DNA of 64,000 nt from Gammaproteobacteria bacterium (GCA_021773635.1 JAJFJV010000026.1:40857-104856), one strand, 5' to 3'; shown: positions 34,766 to 45,716, numbered from the stretch's first letter. Notes: generated by a model from the letters alone, not told the origin. Program-made: numbers and translations.

Positions 34766-35654
34766 AGACACTTTCAGGAGAGGGTTTATCGCCCTGGTGG
34801 GCCGCCCGAACGTGGGTAAATCGACTTTGCTCAACCGCCTTTTGGGGCAGAAGTTGAGCATTACCACTCGTAAACCACACACAACCCGTCATCGTATCCT
34901 CGGCATAAAAACCAACCCGCAGGCGCAGCTGATATTCATCGATACGCCGGGTATCCACGACGGCCACAAGCGCGCGATTAACCGCTATATGAACCGGGCT
35001 GCGGTGGGTGGCATCACCGAAGCGGATGTAATCACCTTTCTCATTGACGCTCGTGGTTGGACGGATGCCGATGAAGTGGTGCTACGGCAACTCAAGGATA
35101 TTGATACGCCGGTGATCGTCGCGATCAACAAGATCGACAGGCTGCGCGATCGCAAGCAGCTGCTGCCGCTGTTACAACGCCTTTCGGAGACGGTCAATTT
35201 TGTTGAGGCGATGCCAGTTTCCGCGCGCCAGGGAGATGGCGTTGAACGCCTGGAGGAGTTGCTGACGCAGCGCCTTCCGCCAGGCGAGGCAATCTTCCCG
35301 GAGGATCAGGTCACCGACCGAAACCTGCGTTTTCTTGCCGCTGAGTTCATTCGGGAACAACTTATCGTGCGTCTGGGTGACGAGTTGCCCTATCGTCTTG
35401 GAGTGGAAATTCAACATTTTGAAGAGACCGCCAGACTGGCCACCATCGATGCCGTGATCTGGGTGGAAAGCAAGGGCCATAAGGTTATCGTCATTGGTCA
35501 AAAAGGCGAGTTGCTCAAGCGAGTCGGACGTGCGGCCCGACAGGAAATGGAGTCCATGTTTGAAATCAAGGTGATGCTCAAGCTGTGGGTCAAGGTTCGG
35601 TCGGGCTGGTCCGATGACGATCAGGCGTTACAGCAACTGGGTTACCACGACTGA
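34758..35654 (+). CDS. era: GTPase Era
   Basis: A 298-residue essential GTPase that binds 16S rRNA and assists 30S assembly. G1 GRPNVGKSTLLN, G3 DTPGI and G4 NKID are visible, and the C-terminal KH domain spans about 205-285 (VIVIGQKGELLKRVGRAAR). The ATG at 34758 overlaps the rnc end by 8 bp. An ATG at 34725 would add 11 residues from within rnc and is less likely. Confidence 0.97.
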   Translation: MTEDTFRRGFIALVGRPNVGKSTLLNRLLGQKLSITTRKPHTTRHRILGIKTNPQAQLIFIDTPGIHDGHKRAINRYMNRAAVGGITEADVITFLIDARGWTDADEVVLRQLKDIDTPVIVAINKIDRLRDRKQLLPLLQRLSETVNFVEAMPVSARQGDGVERLEELLTQRLPPGEAIFPEDQVTDRNLRFLAAEFIREQLIVRLGDELPYRLGVEIQHFEETARLATIDAVIWVESKGHKVIVIGQKGELLKRVGRAARQEMESMFEIKVMLKLWVKVRSGWSDDDQALQQLGYHD

Positions 35655-35663
35655 GGAATTGGC

Positions 35664-36380
35664 ATGGTAATGGCGCTGGAACCCGGTTATCTGCTCCATC
35701 GGCGGCGCTATCGCGAGAGCAGCCTGTTGCTGGAGATTTTTACCCCGGGGCATGGGCGCCTGGGTCTCGTGGCGCGTGGTGCGGCAAGTGGACGCCGGCC
35801 ATTGAGTGGCGTACTACAAGCCTTTCAACCGCTGTTGTTTAGCTGGCGTGGGCGCGGTGAGCTCAAAACCATGAGCAGTGTGGAAAGTAACGGTCGGGCG
35901 GGATTTTCTGCCGGAAAGGCCTTGTTCGGTGGCTTTTATCTCAACGAGTTGCTGCTGCGCCTGGTTCCCCGCGACGACCCGCACCCGGAGCTCTACACAG
36001 CCTATAGCGATGCATTGCGGGAGCTGGGTAATCCGGATGTTATAGAGGCGACGCTGCGTATTTTTGAAAAACGTTTGCTTGAGGCCATAGGCTACGGGTT
36101 GGTGCTTGACCGGGACGTGGACAGCGAAGGTGAGATTATTCCAGGCGCCGCCTATCATTTTCATCCGCAACAAGGCCCCTCGCGTACCACACGGCCAGCT
36201 GGTGAAGGCATGACCGTCTCCGGGGCCACCTTGCTGGCCCTGGCCCGCGAGCGCTTTGACGAAAACAAAGACCTTCAGGAGGCGAAACAACTGATGCGTG
36301 GTGTACTGCGATTCCATCTGGGTGATAAACCCCTGGCCAGCCGAAAGGCCTATCTGCGTCCCGTCGGGAGCCTCTCATGA
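35664..36380 (+). CDS. recO: DNA repair protein RecO
   Basis: A 238-residue recombination mediator that helps load RecA on SSB-coated gaps. The N-terminal OB-fold includes [25 protein letters not shown] sequence and GLVARGA. A helical middle and C-terminal region follow with [11 protein letters not shown] and [15 protein letters not shown]. No zinc-finger cysteines are present, as is usual for this group. It starts 9 bp after era and overlaps pdxJ by 4 bp, the standard rnc-era-recO-pdxJ order. Confidence 0.94.
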   Translation: MVMALEPGYLLHRRRYRESSLLLEIFTPGHGRLGLVARGAASGRRPLSGVLQAFQPLLFSWRGRGELKTMSSVESNGRAGFSAGKALFGGFYLNELLLRLVPRDDPHPELYTAYSDALRELGNPDVIEATLRIFEKRLLEAIGYGLVLDRDVDSEGEIIPGAAYHFHPQQGPSRTTRPAGEGMTVSGATLLALARERFDENKDLQEAKQLMRGVLRFHLGDKPLASRKAYLRPVGSLS

Positions 36381-37114
36381 GGCCTTTATTGGGGGTAAAC
36401 ATTGACCACGTGGCGACTCTTCGCCAAGCCCGGGGTACCCGCTATCCGGACCCGGTACAGGCGGCGATGATTGCGGAAGAGGCGGGTGCTGATGCCATTA
36501 CAGTGCACTTGCGGGAGGATCGGCGACATATCCAGGAACGGGATCTGTGGATTCTTCGTGATACCCTGCTGACCCGCATGAATCTGGAACTGGCGGTTAC
36601 CGACGAAATGTTGGCTATCGCAGAAAAAGTGGCGCCCGCAGACTGCTGCCTGGTTCCCGAACGTCGTCAGGAATTGACCACCGAAGGCGGCTTGGATGTG
36701 GCCGGACAGCAGACACGAATTAGCGCGGCTTGCCAGCGCCTGAAAGAGGCCGGTACCCGTGTTTCACTGTTTATCGATCCGGACCCCGCTCAGCTCGAAG
36801 CCGCTGCCGAGGCGGGTGCCCCGGTGGTAGAACTGCATACCGGAAGCTATGCCGACGCAGCGGATCGGGTGCAAACCGTTCATGAATTTGAACGAGTGCG
36901 TGAAGCAGCGCGGGTGGGTAGGTCGCTTGGCCTCATCGTTAACGGCGGGCACGGACTTAATTATCAGAATGTTCAGCCGGTAGCGGCGTTGATTGAAATT
37001 GAGGAATTGAATATTGGACACGCTATAATCGCGCGCGCCCTGTTCAGCGGTCTTGGGCCTGCGGTCCGTGAAATGAAGCAGCTACTGGCGGCGGCTGGCA
37101 GTTCTCCCGTCTAG
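36377..37114 (+). CDS. pdxJ: pyridoxine 5'-phosphate synthase
   Basis: A 245-residue TIM-barrel enzyme that condenses 1-deoxyxylulose 5-phosphate with 3-amino-2-oxopropyl phosphate to pyridoxine 5'-phosphate. The N-terminus [18 protein letters not shown], the central [10 protein letters not shown], and [14 protein letters not shown] and [12 protein letters not shown] near the C-terminus are typical. It overlaps recO by 4 bp. acpS, often next, is absent; a 111-bp gap and glgP follow. Confidence 0.97.
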   Translation: MRPLLGVNIDHVATLRQARGTRYPDPVQAAMIAEEAGADAITVHLREDRRHIQERDLWILRDTLLTRMNLELAVTDEMLAIAEKVAPADCCLVPERRQELTTEGGLDVAGQQTRISAACQRLKEAGTRVSLFIDPDPAQLEAAAEAGAPVVELHTGSYADAADRVQTVHEFERVREAARVGRSLGLIVNGGHGLNYQNVQPVAALIEIEELNIGHAIIARALFSGLGPAVREMKQLLAAAGSSPV

Positions 37115-37166
37115 GCGAAAACCGGTTCAGCACAAGTATTCCCGACCCCTCAACACACGAATTCCG

Positions 37167-37192
37167 CGCCTGAATGCATCCATGTTCAGGCG
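37167..37192. repeat. inverted repeat upstream of glgP
   Basis: A perfect 8-bp inverted repeat CGCCTGAA / TTCAGGCG around a 10-base centre lies 33 bp before the glgP ATG. No T-run follows. It could end the pdxJ transcript with Rho, or be an operator or leader hairpin of glgP. Confidence 0.5.
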
Positions 37193-37225
37193 TGACTAGT
37201 AAAGTTATCAGGAGCAAAGCATCTC

Positions 37226-39862
37226 ATGCAGCAACGTCGCGAATATATTCTGGACGTCTATCCCAGCCTCCCCGCAGAACTGGAGCGTCTGGAAGAACTG
37301 GCCAACAATCTCTGGTATAGCTGGGATCGTCCCACCCGTGTGCTGTTCGCCTCGCTGGATCAGGATTTATGGAAACGTACCGGTAACAATCCCAAGCGGC
37401 TGTTACGCCGGGTCAACCAGGACATTCTGACAAAAGCGGCCGCGGATCCTATTTTTCTGGCCAACTACAAACGCGTGCTTTATGCCTACGATGCGTATCA
37501 TGAAAACCGGCGCCGGGCACAGGAGGTCCAGCCGCTGGGGGAGAATGAGCTCGTTGGCTACTTCTGCATGGAGTACGGCTTTCATCAGAGCTTGCCTATC
37601 TATTCGGGTGGCCTGGGCATACTGGCCGGGCACCACTGCAAGGAGGCCAGCGATATGCGCCTGCCCTTCGTTGCCGTGGGATTGCTCTATCGCGCCGGCT
37701 ATTTTACCCAGCAGCTGGATGCCGACGGCAACCAGATCGTTACCCATCTGGAGTCGGAGATCGAAAACCTGCCCATTTCACCCGCATTGAATCAGGCGGG
37801 GGAAGAAATAAGGGTTGAGGTCACTTTTCCCGATCGTAATGTGACTGCCCGGGTCTGGGTGGCACAAGCCGGCCACGTTGACGTCTACCTGCTGGATACC
37901 GATACCGAGGAAAATAATGCCGAGGATCGGAGAATCACTTACCAACTCTATGGTGGCGACCGCGAAACCCGTATTCGTCAGGAACTGGTGCTCGGCATAG
38001 GTGGTGTCAAGGCCCTGCGTGCCCTGGATATCGCGCCGACCGTTTGGCACATGAACGAGGGCCATCCCGCTTTCCAGATATTCGAACGCATGCGTGAATA
38101 TACGGAGCAGGGCTTGCACCATACCGCCGCCCTTGAGGCCGTGGCAGCCAATACGGTCTTTACTACCCATACCCCGGTGCCGGCAGGACATGACCATTTT
38201 GCATCGGCGTCGGTGAGCCAGTATCTGCATTCCATGCTGTCACCACTGGGAATGAGTGAGGGTGAATTGCTGGCATTTGGCTGCGAACAGCCTGGTGCCG
38301 ACTTCAATATGACCAATCTGGCTATCCAGGGGTCGCGTCATCACAACGGCGTTAGCCGTCTGCATGGCTCGGTTTCCGCCAACATCTGCCGTCAGTCCTG
38401 GCCGCAAGTTCCGCCGGAAGAGAATCCGATGGACTTCGTTACCAACGGGGTACATGTACCCACGGTGCTGGCCGAGGACTGGGTCGATTTATTTGAGCGT
38501 TTCATCGGTGCTGACTGGCGTCACCATCAGTGTGACGTGGAGTACTGGCATCGGGTAGATGAAATTCCAGACCACCTGTTCTGGAGCGTGCGTCAGTCCA
38601 TCAAATCACGCATGCTTTCCTCAGTTCGTGAATTACTGCAGGAACAGCACATGCGTAATCAGATGAGCGAGGTCATGTTTGACCGCATGGTTCGCCATAT
38701 CGACCCTGATGATCCGAGCGTGCTCACCATTGGTTTTGCTCGCCGCTTCGCCACCTACAAGCGTGCAGATCTGTTGTTTAAGGACCTGGACTGGCTGCGA
38801 GAGATCCTTGGCAACGAAGAGCGCCCGGTGGTCTTTCTCTTTGCCGGCAAGGCCCATCCGGCCGATGGTCCTGGGCAGGATATGCTGCGGCGGGTCAGTG
38901 AAATTTCCAAGATGCGTGAGTTTGTCGGCAAGGTCTTGCTGGTGGAAGGCTATGATCTGGGCATGGCACGGCGCCTGCTGGCGGGTGTTGACGTGTGGCT
39001 TAACAACCCCGTTTACACCATGGAGGCGAGTGGGACCTCAGGGATGAAGGCGGCGGTGAATGGCACCATTAATCTGAGCGCACCCGATGGCTGGTGGGCG
39101 GAAGGTTTTGAGGGAGATAATGGTTGGGCCATCCGTCCCTCTCCCCATGCGGAAGATGTGGCACGGCGGGATATGGAGGATGCACAGACTCTCTATACCA
39201 TCCTCCAGGACGAGGTGATCCCCCGCTACTACGATCATGGCAAGCATGGCCATTCCCCCGACTGGGTCAAAACCTCCAAGCGATCCATCGCAACTGTTCT
39301 GCCGGGCTTTAATTTCTCGCGGACGCTTGGCGACTACATTCGCCAACTCTATGCCCCGGCGGCTGTTGCCGGTCGGCATCTTGATGGCGTTGAACCGGCC
39401 CGTGCCAAGGCTTTGGCCGCTTGGAAAGAAAAAATTCGCAAGGCCTGGCCCGAGGTTAGTCTCCACCGGCTGGACCAGCCGGTTTCTGCTCTTTCCTACG
39501 GTGATTCGATCCGCATTGAGGCGGCAGTGAACCTCAACGGCCTCAATCCGGAAGACGTGTTGGTAGAGTTCCTTATTTCCCGGCGTCACAAGCAACGGGA
39601 GACCGTGGTTGAAGGGGTGGTGAAGCCATCTGAATCCTGGTATTCCACCTTGAGGCGCGCCAGCGGGGGTGATGAAATCCCGCGGATACGTGGCTATTTT
39701 GAGGCAGATGGTTTGGTGCCGGATACCGGCGAGCAATGCTTTTTCTTCGACCTCAAGCCGGAGTGGTGCGGGCACGTCAACTACCAGATCCGTGTGTTTC
39801 CCCACCACGATTCCCTCTCCCATCCCTTTGAGATGGGGCTGATGAAGTGGCTGTGTAATTGA
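37226..39862 (+). CDS. glgP: alpha-glucan phosphorylase (GT35, DUF3417-containing type)
   Basis: An 878-residue phosphorylase that releases glucose 1-phosphate from glycogen or maltodextrin. It starts with the DUF3417 region (ELANNLWYSWDRPTR) found in one bacterial GT35 branch rather than in E. coli GlgP. Motifs in the catalytic part are YSGGLGILAGHH, MNEGHPAF, GFARRFATYKRADL, and the PLP-lysine region EASGTSGMKAAVNG. The last 100 or so residues form an extra beta-rich tail. It opens the glycogen block, followed by a membrane-protein gene and purU before the minus-strand glgA-glgB. Confidence 0.92.
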   Translation: MQQRREYILDVYPSLPAELERLEELANNLWYSWDRPTRVLFASLDQDLWKRTGNNPKRLLRRVNQDILTKAAADPIFLANYKRVLYAYDAYHENRRRAQEVQPLGENELVGYFCMEYGFHQSLPIYSGGLGILAGHHCKEASDMRLPFVAVGLLYRAGYFTQQLDADGNQIVTHLESEIENLPISPALNQAGEEIRVEVTFPDRNVTARVWVAQAGHVDVYLLDTDTEENNAEDRRITYQLYGGDRETRIRQELVLGIGGVKALRALDIAPTVWHMNEGHPAFQIFERMREYTEQGLHHTAALEAVAANTVFTTHTPVPAGHDHFASASVSQYLHSMLSPLGMSEGELLAFGCEQPGADFNMTNLAIQGSRHHNGVSRLHGSVSANICRQSWPQVPPEENPMDFVTNGVHVPTVLAEDWVDLFERFIGADWRHHQCDVEYWHRVDEIPDHLFWSVRQSIKSRMLSSVRELLQEQHMRNQMSEVMFDRMVRHIDPDDPSVLTIGFARRFATYKRADLLFKDLDWLREILGNEERPVVFLFAGKAHPADGPGQDMLRRVSEISKMREFVGKVLLVEGYDLGMARRLLAGVDVWLNNPVYTMEASGTSGMKAAVNGTINLSAPDGWWAEGFEGDNGWAIRPSPHAEDVARRDMEDAQTLYTILQDEVIPRYYDHGKHGHSPDWVKTSKRSIATVLPGFNFSRTLGDYIRQLYAPAAVAGRHLDGVEPARAKALAAWKEKIRKAWPEVSLHRLDQPVSALSYGDSIRIEAAVNLNGLNPEDVLVEFLISRRHKQRETVVEGVVKPSESWYSTLRRASGGDEIPRIRGYFEADGLVPDTGEQCFFFDLKPEWCGHVNYQIRVFPHHDSLSHPFEMGLMKWLCN

Positions 39863-39916
39863 TGGCAGGACAGGGGCAAATGACTATTCGCCCCTGTCGC
39901 CCCCTGTAAAAGAAAG

Positions 39917-40906
39917 ATGGACCCTTTATCCCAAGCGGTACTTGGTGCCAGCCTGCCGCAGTCATTGACCCGGGATCGAAAGCTCCAGCCACTGGCTTTT
40001 GTGATTGGCTTGCTATCGGGCATGGCCGCCGATCTGGATGTGCTGATACGCTCGTTCAGCGACCCCCTGCTATTTCTTGAGTATCACCGGCAGTTCACCC
40101 ACGCATTGGTTTTCATCCCATTTGGTGGATTGTTCTGTGCCGTCATGCTCTATCCACTGGTGCGACGAAAGCTAGAATTTTCCCGTGTCTATCTGTTTGC
40201 CACCCTGGGTTATGCCACCCATGGATTACTGGATGGCTGCACCTCCTACGGTACGCAATTACTCTGGCCATTCACCGACACGCGATTTGCATGGAACAAT
40301 GTCTCCGTTGTTGACCCCCTGTTTACCCTGCCGATACTCATATTGGTCGTCACAGCCTGGCTTCGCAAAAACCCTGTATATGCCCGCATTGCCGTCATCT
40401 TCGCCATCAGTTACCTGGGCTTCGGCGTGGTACAGCATGAACGTGCCGAGACACTCGCCAGGGAAATGGCCCGGAGCAGAGGGCATAGCCCCGAGCGCCT
40501 GACCGTTAAGCCCAGTTTTGGAAATCTGGTGTTGTGGAAGGTGATTTATGAATATCAGGGACGTTATTTCATTGATGCGGTAAAGGCGGGCATGGCAAGC
40601 CGGAGCATTGAGGGAACATCGGTGGCCAAACTTGCCCTCACACAAGATCTTTCTTTTGTCCAAAAGGGTTCTGTCCAGTCCGACGATATTGAGCGTTTTC
40701 GATGGTTTTCCGATGACTATCTGGCGTTACTTCCGGGGAAGAAAAATATCATCATCGATGTGCGTTATTCGCTGATACCCAATCGCCTCCGGCCGCTATG
40801 GGGAATCCGGCTTGCAGCTGATACGCCACAACAACACGCTGACCTCGTTAATCTGCGAGATTTGAATACACAACACCGCCGGGATTTCCTGCAGATGCTT
40901 TTTTGA
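39917..40906 (+). CDS. YdjM-like membrane-bound metal-dependent hydrolase (DUF457)
   Basis: A 329-residue inner-membrane protein resembling the YdjM/DUF457 family of putative metal-dependent hydrolases. The N-terminal half has about four to five transmembrane segments and conserved His/Asp motifs: MDPLSQAVLGASLPQ, GMAADLDVL, HRQFTHALVF, YATHGLLDGCTSYGTQLLWPF (split across its length) and NNVSVVDPLFTLP. The C-terminal 150 residues appear soluble. Its substrate is unknown, and I see no reason to tie it to glycogen metabolism beyond position. Confidence 0.82.
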   Translation: MDPLSQAVLGASLPQSLTRDRKLQPLAFVIGLLSGMAADLDVLIRSFSDPLLFLEYHRQFTHALVFIPFGGLFCAVMLYPLVRRKLEFSRVYLFATLGYATHGLLDGCTSYGTQLLWPFTDTRFAWNNVSVVDPLFTLPILILVVTAWLRKNPVYARIAVIFAISYLGFGVVQHERAETLAREMARSRGHSPERLTVKPSFGNLVLWKVIYEYQGRYFIDAVKAGMASRSIEGTSVAKLALTQDLSFVQKGSVQSDDIERFRWFSDDYLALLPGKKNIIIDVRYSLIPNRLRPLWGIRLAADTPQQHADLVNLRDLNTQHRRDFLQMLF

Positions 40907-41029
40907 GTGGTTCTTGGCGGATACCCCGGGGATTAGAGCCCGCAGTTGCTTAATAACCGTATACTCGCCAACGACGAAATGAGTCGATTTATTACGCCCA
41001 GCGAAATGGGCTTTTCAAGGTGCTTAACA

Positions 41030-41908
41030 ATGGACCCTTCGACACTGGCAACCCTCCTGATTTCGTGCGCTGATCGGCGGGGATTGGTGGCCGGTCTGGC
41101 TCAGGTGCTATCGGGGCACGGCGCCAATATCCTGGACTCGGATCAACATACTGACCGGGATGCCGGGCAGTTCTTTCAGCGGATTGTCTTTGATGTCGCT
41201 GAACTCAATACCGACCGGGGCACCCTGGAGCGTGCCATAGAGGAAGTCGCCACGCGCTTTACCATGGCGTGCCGGCTCTCTTACCGGTGCGGGTCCGATG
41301 GGTCACCAAACAAAAAGCGCGTGGCGATTTTCGTCTCGAAGTACAACCACTGCCTTTACGATCTGCTGTTGCGGCACCAGGCAGGAGAGCTTGATTGCGA
41401 CATCTCTCTAATCGTTAGCAATCATCCTGATCTGGAGGTTGTGGCCCGGCAATTCGGAGTGCCGTTCAGGGTGCAATCGAAGAGCAGGGACAACAAAGTC
41501 GAGGCAGAGCAGCATGAGCTGGATCTGCTGCGGGAATTTGCCATTGATCTCGTGGTATTAGCGCGTTACATGCAGATACTGAGCGATGATTTTGTGCGCA
41601 AATTTGCGGGCGATATCATCAATATTCACCACTCATTTCTGCCTTCATTCATTGGCGGGCGTCCCTACCATCAGGCCCATGAGCGCGGTGTGAAGCTGAT
41701 CGGTGCGACGGCGCACTATGCCACGGCTGATCTGGATGAGGGGCCGATCATTGAGCAGGACGTAGTGCGATGTTCCCATCGTGATGAGGTGGAGGATCTC
41801 GTTCGCAAGGGACGTGACCTGGAGAAAATCGTGCTCGCCCGGGCCGTACGCTGTCACCTCGACGACAGGGTGCTTCGCTACGGCAACAAGACGGTGGTTT
41901 TTGACTGA
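41030..41908 (+). CDS. purU: formyltetrahydrofolate deformylase
   Basis: A 292-residue enzyme that hydrolyses 10-formyl-THF to formate and THF, balancing one-carbon pools. An N-terminal ACT domain (about 5-85, with LLISCADRRGLVAGLA) precedes the formyltransferase-like catalytic domain with VSNHPDLEV, LARYMQIL, NIHHSFLPSF and the conserved catalytic Asp in TADLDEGPII. The ATG at 41030 has AAGG about 10 bases upstream and gives family length; an earlier start at 40946 adds a non-homologous 28 residues. Confidence 0.94.
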   Translation: MDPSTLATLLISCADRRGLVAGLAQVLSGHGANILDSDQHTDRDAGQFFQRIVFDVAELNTDRGTLERAIEEVATRFTMACRLSYRCGSDGSPNKKRVAIFVSKYNHCLYDLLLRHQAGELDCDISLIVSNHPDLEVVARQFGVPFRVQSKSRDNKVEAEQHELDLLREFAIDLVVLARYMQILSDDFVRKFAGDIINIHHSFLPSFIGGRPYHQAHERGVKLIGATAHYATADLDEGPIIEQDVVRCSHRDEVEDLVRKGRDLEKIVLARAVRCHLDDRVLRYGNKTVVFD

Positions 41909-41915
41909 CCTTGGC

Positions 41916-41939
41916 AGCGGCGAACAATCATTCGCCGCT
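41916..41939. terminator. bidirectional hairpin between purU and glgA
   Basis: A perfect 9-bp stem AGCGGCGAA / TTCGCCGCT with a 6-base loop lies between the convergent purU and glgA ends. No T-run follows on either strand, so it may aid Rho-dependent ends or protect 3' ends rather than act as a classical terminator. Confidence 0.55.
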
Positions 41940-41950
41940 ACAGTCCGTAT

Positions 41951-43411
41951 TCAGGCAAGCAGGTCGCGATACAGCTCAAGATAGCGTTTCGCGCTCTGCT
42001 CCCAGCCAAAATCGCGGGCCATCGCTTGCTTCTGTACCCGCCGCCACACCCGCGGGTGGGCATAGAGGCTTAAAGCCCGCTTCAGACAGGCACTTAATGC
42101 CTCGGCACTGGCTTCCTTGAAAACAAAGCCGGTGGCGGTGCCGTCATGCAGGGCCTCGGGAGTCGCATCGGTTACGGTATCTGCCAATCCGCCGGTGCTG
42201 CGGACGACAGGCAGAGTGCCATAGCGCATGCTGTACATCTGATTGAGGCCGCAAGGCTCATAGCGCGACGGCATGAGGAAAAGGTCGGCGCCAGCCTCGA
42301 TCTGATGGGCCAGGGCTTCGTCGTAGCCCAGCGTCAGACTGAATCGCCCGGGCATACTGGCGGCCAGCGCTGCAAGCTGTTTTTCTATGGATTTATCGCC
42401 GCCACCCAGAATGGCCAGCTGAAAAGGTGCCTGTTCAAGTGCCTTCATCATTGCGGGGACCAGATCCACTCCCTTCTGGTCCGTCAATCGGGTGACCATG
42501 CCAACCAGCGGTATTTTCGGTGCATCACTCAGGCCCAAGTGCTTGCGCAAGGCGCTGCGATTCTTGGTTTTGCCTGCTAACCGGGCCGCACTATAGCGGT
42601 GTTTGATTTGTGAATCGGTGGCTGGATTCCACACCTTGGTGTCGATGCCGTTGAGTATTCCGCTCAGATCCGAGTGCCGATCGTGTAACAAACCGTGAAA
42701 GCCGGCGCCAAGCTCCGGATCCTGAATCTCCTCCGCATAGCTGGGGCTGACGGTAGTAATGTGATCCGCATAGTAGAGGCCGGCCTTGAGGTACGAGATG
42801 TACTGGTAGAACTCGAGGCCATGCATTTGGTAGCTGTACCACGGCAACTCCAGCTCTCCGAGCAAATGTGGTGGAAAGGTGCCCGCAAAGGCGAGGTTAT
42901 GGACGCTCATAACACTTTTGGCGCGGCGCGCGGGGTCGAAGGCAAGATAGGCGGCGGCCAATCCTGTTTGCCAGTCGTTGAGATGGAGGATATCGGGGCA
43001 CCAGCGCAGTGGACTGTCAGTCCCTGCGAGTTGGGCGGCCAGGCGCGCAAATACAGCAAAGCGCTGGGCGTTATCGGCCCGGTCCTTGCCGTCCGAACCC
43101 TGATAGGGATTGCCCTCATGTCCATAAAGGGACGGGCTTTCCACTACGTAGACGGGAACTCCGCTATCCGGCATCTTTCCTGACAGCAAATTGACCGGCT
43201 CCTGGGAGTTGAGCACAGACAGGTCACGCCGTACCCGCCGTAATGGCAGGGCATCTAGAACCTGGGGGTAGCCCGGCAATAATATCCGTGCATCCACCCC
43301 CAGTTTGGTGAGGGCGGGGGGCAGGGCACCGCTAACGTCACCCAGTCCACCGGTCTTGACCAGCGGATGGGCCTCAGAGCTTGCAAATAACAGGCGGAGC
43401 TTGCGCGCCAT
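41951..43411 (-). CDS. glgA: glycogen synthase (ADP-glucose type)
   Basis: A 486-residue GT5 glycosyltransferase that extends alpha-1,4-glucan chains from ADP-glucose. The N-terminal ADP-glucose-binding motif VKTGGLGDVSGALP lies near 19-32. The C-terminal domain has MVTRLTDQKGVDL, RYEPCGLNQMYSMRYGTLPVV (split by its length) and STGGLADTV. It follows glgB on the minus strand by only 4 bp, so both are cotranscribed. Confidence 0.96.
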   Translation of the reverse strand: MARKLRLLFASSEAHPLVKTGGLGDVSGALPPALTKLGVDARILLPGYPQVLDALPLRRVRRDLSVLNSQEPVNLLSGKMPDSGVPVYVVESPSLYGHEGNPYQGSDGKDRADNAQRFAVFARLAAQLAGTDSPLRWCPDILHLNDWQTGLAAAYLAFDPARRAKSVMSVHNLAFAGTFPPHLLGELELPWYSYQMHGLEFYQYISYLKAGLYYADHITTVSPSYAEEIQDPELGAGFHGLLHDRHSDLSGILNGIDTKVWNPATDSQIKHRYSAARLAGKTKNRSALRKHLGLSDAPKIPLVGMVTRLTDQKGVDLVPAMMKALEQAPFQLAILGGGDKSIEKQLAALAASMPGRFSLTLGYDEALAHQIEAGADLFLMPSRYEPCGLNQMYSMRYGTLPVVRSTGGLADTVTDATPEALHDGTATGFVFKEASAEALSACLKRALSLYAHPRVWRRVQKQAMARDFGWEQSAKRYLELYRDLLA

Positions 43412-43415
43412 GGTT

Positions 43416-45623
43416 TTATCCTTTGTTGGGGTCGAGGGTGAGCACTAATCCGCCCAGCGGCGGCAGACTCATAAGCAGGGAATCGGGGTGGCCCATCCAC
43501 GGGATGCCATCGGTGCCAAGCAGACCGCCATTGCCAACCTCACTGCCACCGTAATAGGCAGAATCCGAGTTGAACACTTCCCGGTAAGTACCGGACTCAG
43601 GCACGCCGATACGGTAGCCATGGCGTGGCACCGGGGTGAAATTTAATACCACGACGGAAAATTCATCTTCGGAGCGGCGTAGCCAGCTAACGATGGATTG
43701 AGAGGCATCGTGGCAATCGATCCACTCAAAGCCATTCGCGTCAAAATCACGGGCGTGCAGGGAGGTGCGTCCCCGGTACAGGCCGTTGAGATCTGCAATC
43801 ATTGCCTGCAGACCGGCATGGCCCGGATGGCTGGTAAGAGCCCAGTCCAGTTCCTCTGCCTGATTCCATTCCTTCCACTGGCCAAATTCACTGCCCATAA
43901 AGAGCAGTTTTTTCCCGGGATAAGTCCACATGTAGGTATAGAGCAACCGCAAATTCGCCAGTCGCTGCCACTCGTCCCCGGGCATCTTGGTGAGCATTGA
44001 ACCCTTGCCGTGCACTACTTCGTCATGGGAGAAGGGAAGGACGAAGTTTTCCGTAAAGGCGTAGAGCAGGCCAAAGGTGAGGTGATCGTGGTGGTAGCTG
44101 CGATGCACCGGTTCGTTCTGCAGGTAGGCGAGGCTGTCATGCATCCAGCCCATATTCCATTTCATGCTGAAACCAAGCCCACCGAGCCAGGTAGGGCGAG
44201 TTACCTGCGGCCAGGCGGTAGATTCCTCGGCGATCATCACGCTGCCCGGATGCTGCTCGTGGGTAACGCTGTTGAGCTCACGCAGGAAATCAATGGCCTC
44301 AAGATTTTCATTGCCACCGTAGCGATTGGGCAGCCAATCCCCGGGCTCGCGCGAGTAGTCGAGGTAAATCATTGAGGCCACCGCATCTACCCGCAGGCCA
44401 TCGATGTGGAACTCTTCAAGCCAGTAGATAGCGCTCGACAGCAGGAAGTTTTTCACCTCCTTGCGGCCGTAATTGAAGATCAGCGTGCCCCAGTCCCGGT
44501 GCTCGCCAAGACGTGGGTCCTCGTGCTCGTAAAGGGCACTGCCATCATATTGAGCGAGTGCATGGGAATCTTTCGGGAAGTGCGCGGGTGCCCAGTCAAG
44601 AATTACCCCGAGGCCGGCACAATGGCACTGGTCTATGAAGAAACGGAAATCATCGGGAGTGCCAAAGCGGCTGCTGGGGGCGTAGTAACCGGTGGTCTGG
44701 TAGCCCCAGGAATCGTCCAGCGGGTGCTCGGTAATGGGCAATAATTCGATATGAGTAAAGCCCAGGCCACAGACATAGGGAATCAGCTGTTTGGCCAGTT
44801 CCCGATAGTTAAGATAGCCACCATCGGCTTCCAGCCGCCAGGAGCCAAAATGCAACTCGTAGATAGACATGGGGCGTCGGAGCCAGTCGTCTCCAGCCCG
44901 GTCCGCTATCCACGTATCATCCTGCCAACGATGCCGGGGTGTCTCGGCAACCATAGCAGCGGTCTTCGGGCGTAACTCGAAGTAGTTCCCATAAGGGTCT
45001 GTTTTTTCTAATATATCTCCACCACGTGAGCTGCGAATTTCGAATTTGTAGTGATCTCCGGGACACAGGCCAGGCAGAAATAATTCCCACACACCGGTGG
45101 CACCGCGCGCGCGCATGGGGTGGATGCGTCCATCCCAGTTATTGAAATTGCCAATAACGCTAACGCGCTCGGCATTAGGCGCCCAGGTGGCAAAGAGCAC
45201 GCCCTCAATACCATCACAGCAGTGCAGATGGGCACCGAGAAAACGATAGGCATGCCAGTGACTTCCCTCGGCAAACAGGTGAAGGTCAAAATCTGCAATT
45301 TGGGGAGGAAAACAATAGGGATCGAAATAGCTGAACACATGCCCGTCGCCAAGCCGAAAGCTGAGCTGGTAGCGTTCCGGGATCTCGGCGGCCTTTCCCC
45401 GCCACTCAAAAAGATCACTGTTGCCAAGCCGTTGCAGAGACTGGCCATTCTCCAGAATGACCTCAGCCACCGCTGGCCGGAATACTCGAACGACCACATC
45501 CTCTCCCGCAGGATGCCGACCGAGCACATTGAAGGGGTCGTGGTGACGGCCCTCCAGTATGCGTTGCAGGGACGGTGTGATACCGCCTTTTTTTCGGGGA
45601 TTATGGGGAAGCTTTGAGGGCAC
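43416..45623 (-). CDS. glgB: 1,4-alpha-glucan branching enzyme
   Basis: A 735-residue GH13 enzyme that introduces alpha-1,6 branches into glycogen. It has the N-terminal carbohydrate-binding regions, then the (beta/alpha)8 barrel with the nucleophile Asp in [16 protein letters not shown] and the acid Glu in [11 protein letters not shown], and the C-terminal beta-domain. The start is a GTG at 45623. Length matches E. coli GlgB (728). It diverges from glgC across a 126-bp gap, giving a glgBA / glgC layout. Confidence 0.96.
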   Translation of the reverse strand: MPSKLPHNPRKKGGITPSLQRILEGRHHDPFNVLGRHPAGEDVVVRVFRPAVAEVILENGQSLQRLGNSDLFEWRGKAAEIPERYQLSFRLGDGHVFSYFDPYCFPPQIADFDLHLFAEGSHWHAYRFLGAHLHCCDGIEGVLFATWAPNAERVSVIGNFNNWDGRIHPMRARGATGVWELFLPGLCPGDHYKFEIRSSRGGDILEKTDPYGNYFELRPKTAAMVAETPRHRWQDDTWIADRAGDDWLRRPMSIYELHFGSWRLEADGGYLNYRELAKQLIPYVCGLGFTHIELLPITEHPLDDSWGYQTTGYYAPSSRFGTPDDFRFFIDQCHCAGLGVILDWAPAHFPKDSHALAQYDGSALYEHEDPRLGEHRDWGTLIFNYGRKEVKNFLLSSAIYWLEEFHIDGLRVDAVASMIYLDYSREPGDWLPNRYGGNENLEAIDFLRELNSVTHEQHPGSVMIAEESTAWPQVTRPTWLGGLGFSMKWNMGWMHDSLAYLQNEPVHRSYHHDHLTFGLLYAFTENFVLPFSHDEVVHGKGSMLTKMPGDEWQRLANLRLLYTYMWTYPGKKLLFMGSEFGQWKEWNQAEELDWALTSHPGHAGLQAMIADLNGLYRGRTSLHARDFDANGFEWIDCHDASQSIVSWLRRSEDEFSVVVLNFTPVPRHGYRIGVPESGTYREVFNSDSAYYGGSEVGNGGLLGTDGIPWMGHPDSLLMSLPPLGGLVLTLDPNKG

Positions 45624-45716
45624 GTCAGACCTTGTTTTTTAGCAGCGGATGAATAGCGGAGATGCTAACATATCGGCCCATAACAAGAGTCCCTAAATCA
45701 TCCACTCAAGCAACGG

